NCBI RefSeq assembly: GCF_000699445.3
Contig: NC_067200.1
Coordinates: 13,725,256 to 13,789,255 of the forward strand
Origin: Schistosoma haematobium
Lineage: Eukaryota > Platyhelminthes > Trematoda > Strigeidida > Schistosomatidae
Length of the DNA stretch: 64,000 nt
Direction: 5' to 3'
The position numbers were made by a program, and so were the translations under genes. The notes below the pieces were generated by a model. The model searched no databases. It was not told the DNA's origin and saw only the letters and a list, made by a program, of their open reading frames with translations. Shown here in pieces: positions 61,835 through 64,000 of the stretch; position 1 is the first letter of the stretch, and each line of letters opens with the position of its first letter.

Positions 61835-62260
61835 TGTGACTGCTGATTAGACGGCAGCGTATTATCGATCGGACCCCTGTCCAGCCCAGCCAGTTTAGTC
61901 CAGAACACCAGCCTCAGCCTCTGAGATATGAATCATTGTATTTCAAACATACTGAGTTTATATACCAAACAAACCGACCACAACGTACCAATAAAATATG
62001 AAACAACATTTGTACAAGAATTAGCCAGAGGTGGCTGTGAATGAGGGAGGTAGCAATTAACAGACAGGGAATAATTCATGAATGGTAAATCGTATAATTA
62101 TAGTGTATGGGTCAAATCAAAGCTTATAATAAGAGCGACATGAATATGAACAGTTTACTTCCATAACAATTATACAATAAAAATATACTCATAATATTGG
62201 TCCATAAATGGATCCCAAAAATTACTATTCATTATTCTTATCGGGATACAACAGGTATTA
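61835..62260 (-). mobile_element. repeat E, first part, minus
   Basis: Reverse-oriented relative of 24590-24990 and 45233-45670 (CAGCCTCAGCCTCTG, 'catactgagtttatatacca', 'ggataattcatgaatggtaa'-like blocks). 62261-63370 has only short AT and ATTC runs. Confidence 0.65.
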
Positions 62261-63366
62261 AGTTGAAAAGTCTTTTGTTAGTGTAGAATGACTATACAAT
62301 GCCTCATAGTTCCCAAAGATTAAATTAGTCTATTGTCGGGGTGATTTAGAAAGCTTCTCACAAAAGACAAGAAAGGATCAAGAAACACTAAGAAGCATTT
62401 TTTTCCAATCAGCGTTCACTAGAAGTTTAGCCAGAAACATCAAGAAAGTGAAAAGTCACATGTAGAGTTTCTGCTTGGCTGGTTACTATACTGCTACTAT
62501 GTTGAGTAGTATTCCGAAATTTTCGGGAAACCCAAAGACATCTAAAATACTATAAAAACCCTATGTTTTCTCTACTAAAACAAATATTTGAAGTCAAGTG
62601 CTTCTCGCATATTTCACGCTTTTTCTCTCATGTTCAAATCGCTGTATAGTTCTAGCTTGTGAGGTTACAAGAATAGCTTAGGAACCGAATATAGCGTTCA
62701 ATGAGCAAGACTTATCATCTATCATATAAGACCTAATAATATTTCATTTGAATAATATGAGGATTCTTTTCTTCCCTAAAAACGAATTCAATAAGTAACT
62801 TTCTAATCAATTACAGATTAGAAGTAAACGTTTTTAACAACATAAGAAACAAGAAACTGAATGAAAACTACACCCTATCCTTCTCTTCCATTCATTCATT
62901 CATTCATTCATTCATTCGTTTTTTCCCATCTTAAACAAACCAATGTTCATATTTCAATGTTGTTGATATATTTTTCAAAAAGAATCTTTTTCCAATGATA
63001 TACATTTTCTATATAAAATATAGTGTCTTTACTCTATCGTTTCTATTATTACTACTATTATTATCACTATTATTATTATTATGCTTGTATATATTACTCA
63101 CTACTGTTTTGACTAATAGTATACAAATATAAGTGTTTGTTTGTAAGATCAAATTAATTTAATATCTACTTACTATACTTATATAATAAGCTTATAGTAG
63201 TAGTGGTAATTATTTGGTAAATTTTTGAGTAGTATCTTTTTTCCTCTCTCTCTCTCTCTAACATAAATACACACACACACAGATACATATAGACATATAG
63301 CCACACACATATAGGTATACCTATTCATGCACATACATATAGTCGATCTTCATAGATAAGATGTTC

Positions 63367-63371
<5 letters not shown>

Positions 63372-63404
<33 letters not shown>
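63372..63404. repeat. (AT)n microsatellite
   Basis: About 16 AT units, with CT and CA runs nearby (63246-63260, 63269-63280). Confidence 0.95.
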
Positions 63405-63410
<6 letters not shown>

Positions 63411-63607
63411 TGTAGCTGTACACTGTATAACATTGAAGCGACACAAGAATACCGCCATCAGTGATAACAGTTGAAATGCTAATATAATAATTATAATATT
63501 AATTGTAATAATATTATGATTTATTAAGGAGAAAAAAGATAACAAGTAGGCGTAACGAAGGCTCTTGTTTAATTGGAATTAATTTAGGTCACGCATATCA
63601 GTACTAT

Positions 63608-64000
<393 letters not shown>

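Overview
The window looks like non-coding genome of a blood fluke (Schistosoma; species not resolved). It is AT-rich, has no bacterial gene organisation, and is packed with old interspersed repeats. The strongest marker is a ~330-bp tandemly joined repeat carrying a hammerhead ribozyme (16.8-17.3 kb), which matches the published schistosome Sm-alpha family in size, tRNA-like part and ribozyme sequence. Penelope-like and RTE-like retroelement tails and long (TATC)n arrays fit the same origin.

Only one protein-coding gene is supported. On the + strand, 51247-51865 and 59369-59632 are two exons that join in phase 1 across a 7.5-kb intron to form a complete CUB domain, most like the first CUB domain of Neto/NETO (neuropilin and tolloid-like) membrane proteins. 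A 30-nt candidate micro-exon (60912-60941) keeps the frame. The remaining exons must lie beyond 64000.

Region by region. 0-10 kb: repeat relics, a fold-back element (1.0 kb), an RTE-type retrotransposon tail (6.36-6.97 kb), a solo LTR and Sm-alpha pieces. 10.8-19.2 kb: a nested repeat zone with two identical 1.22-kb copies (11044-12264 and 17911-19131), a fold-back SINE dimer inserted with 15-bp target duplications (15.9-16.3 kb) and an intact Sm-alpha ribozyme. 20-40 kb: SINE, Sm-alpha and LTR copies, including a 978-bp TRIM-like element with LTRs, primer-binding-like site and polypurine tract (28151-29128). 40-46 kb: a Penelope-like fragment with a GIY-YIG domain, then a 3-kb G-depleted block of (TATC)n arrays and a 546-bp duplication. 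47.0-47.3 kb: a near-perfect 122-bp-arm hairpin. 51-64 kb: the Neto-like gene, its repeat-filled introns, and a terminal (ACT)n-(GCT)n array running off the end.

The main theme is ribozymes. Three short families (Sm-alpha; a second abundant tRNA-derived family, here 'SINE-B'; a third, here 'family C') share a plan: a tRNA-like B box followed closely by a hammerhead core. A possible fourth hammerhead lies in Penelope-like tails. In all three short families many copies are head-to-head fold-backs, and at least one fold-back moved as a unit. Family names SINE-B, family C, LTR-A, repeat D, repeat E and IR-1 are labels for this window only; no database was searched.
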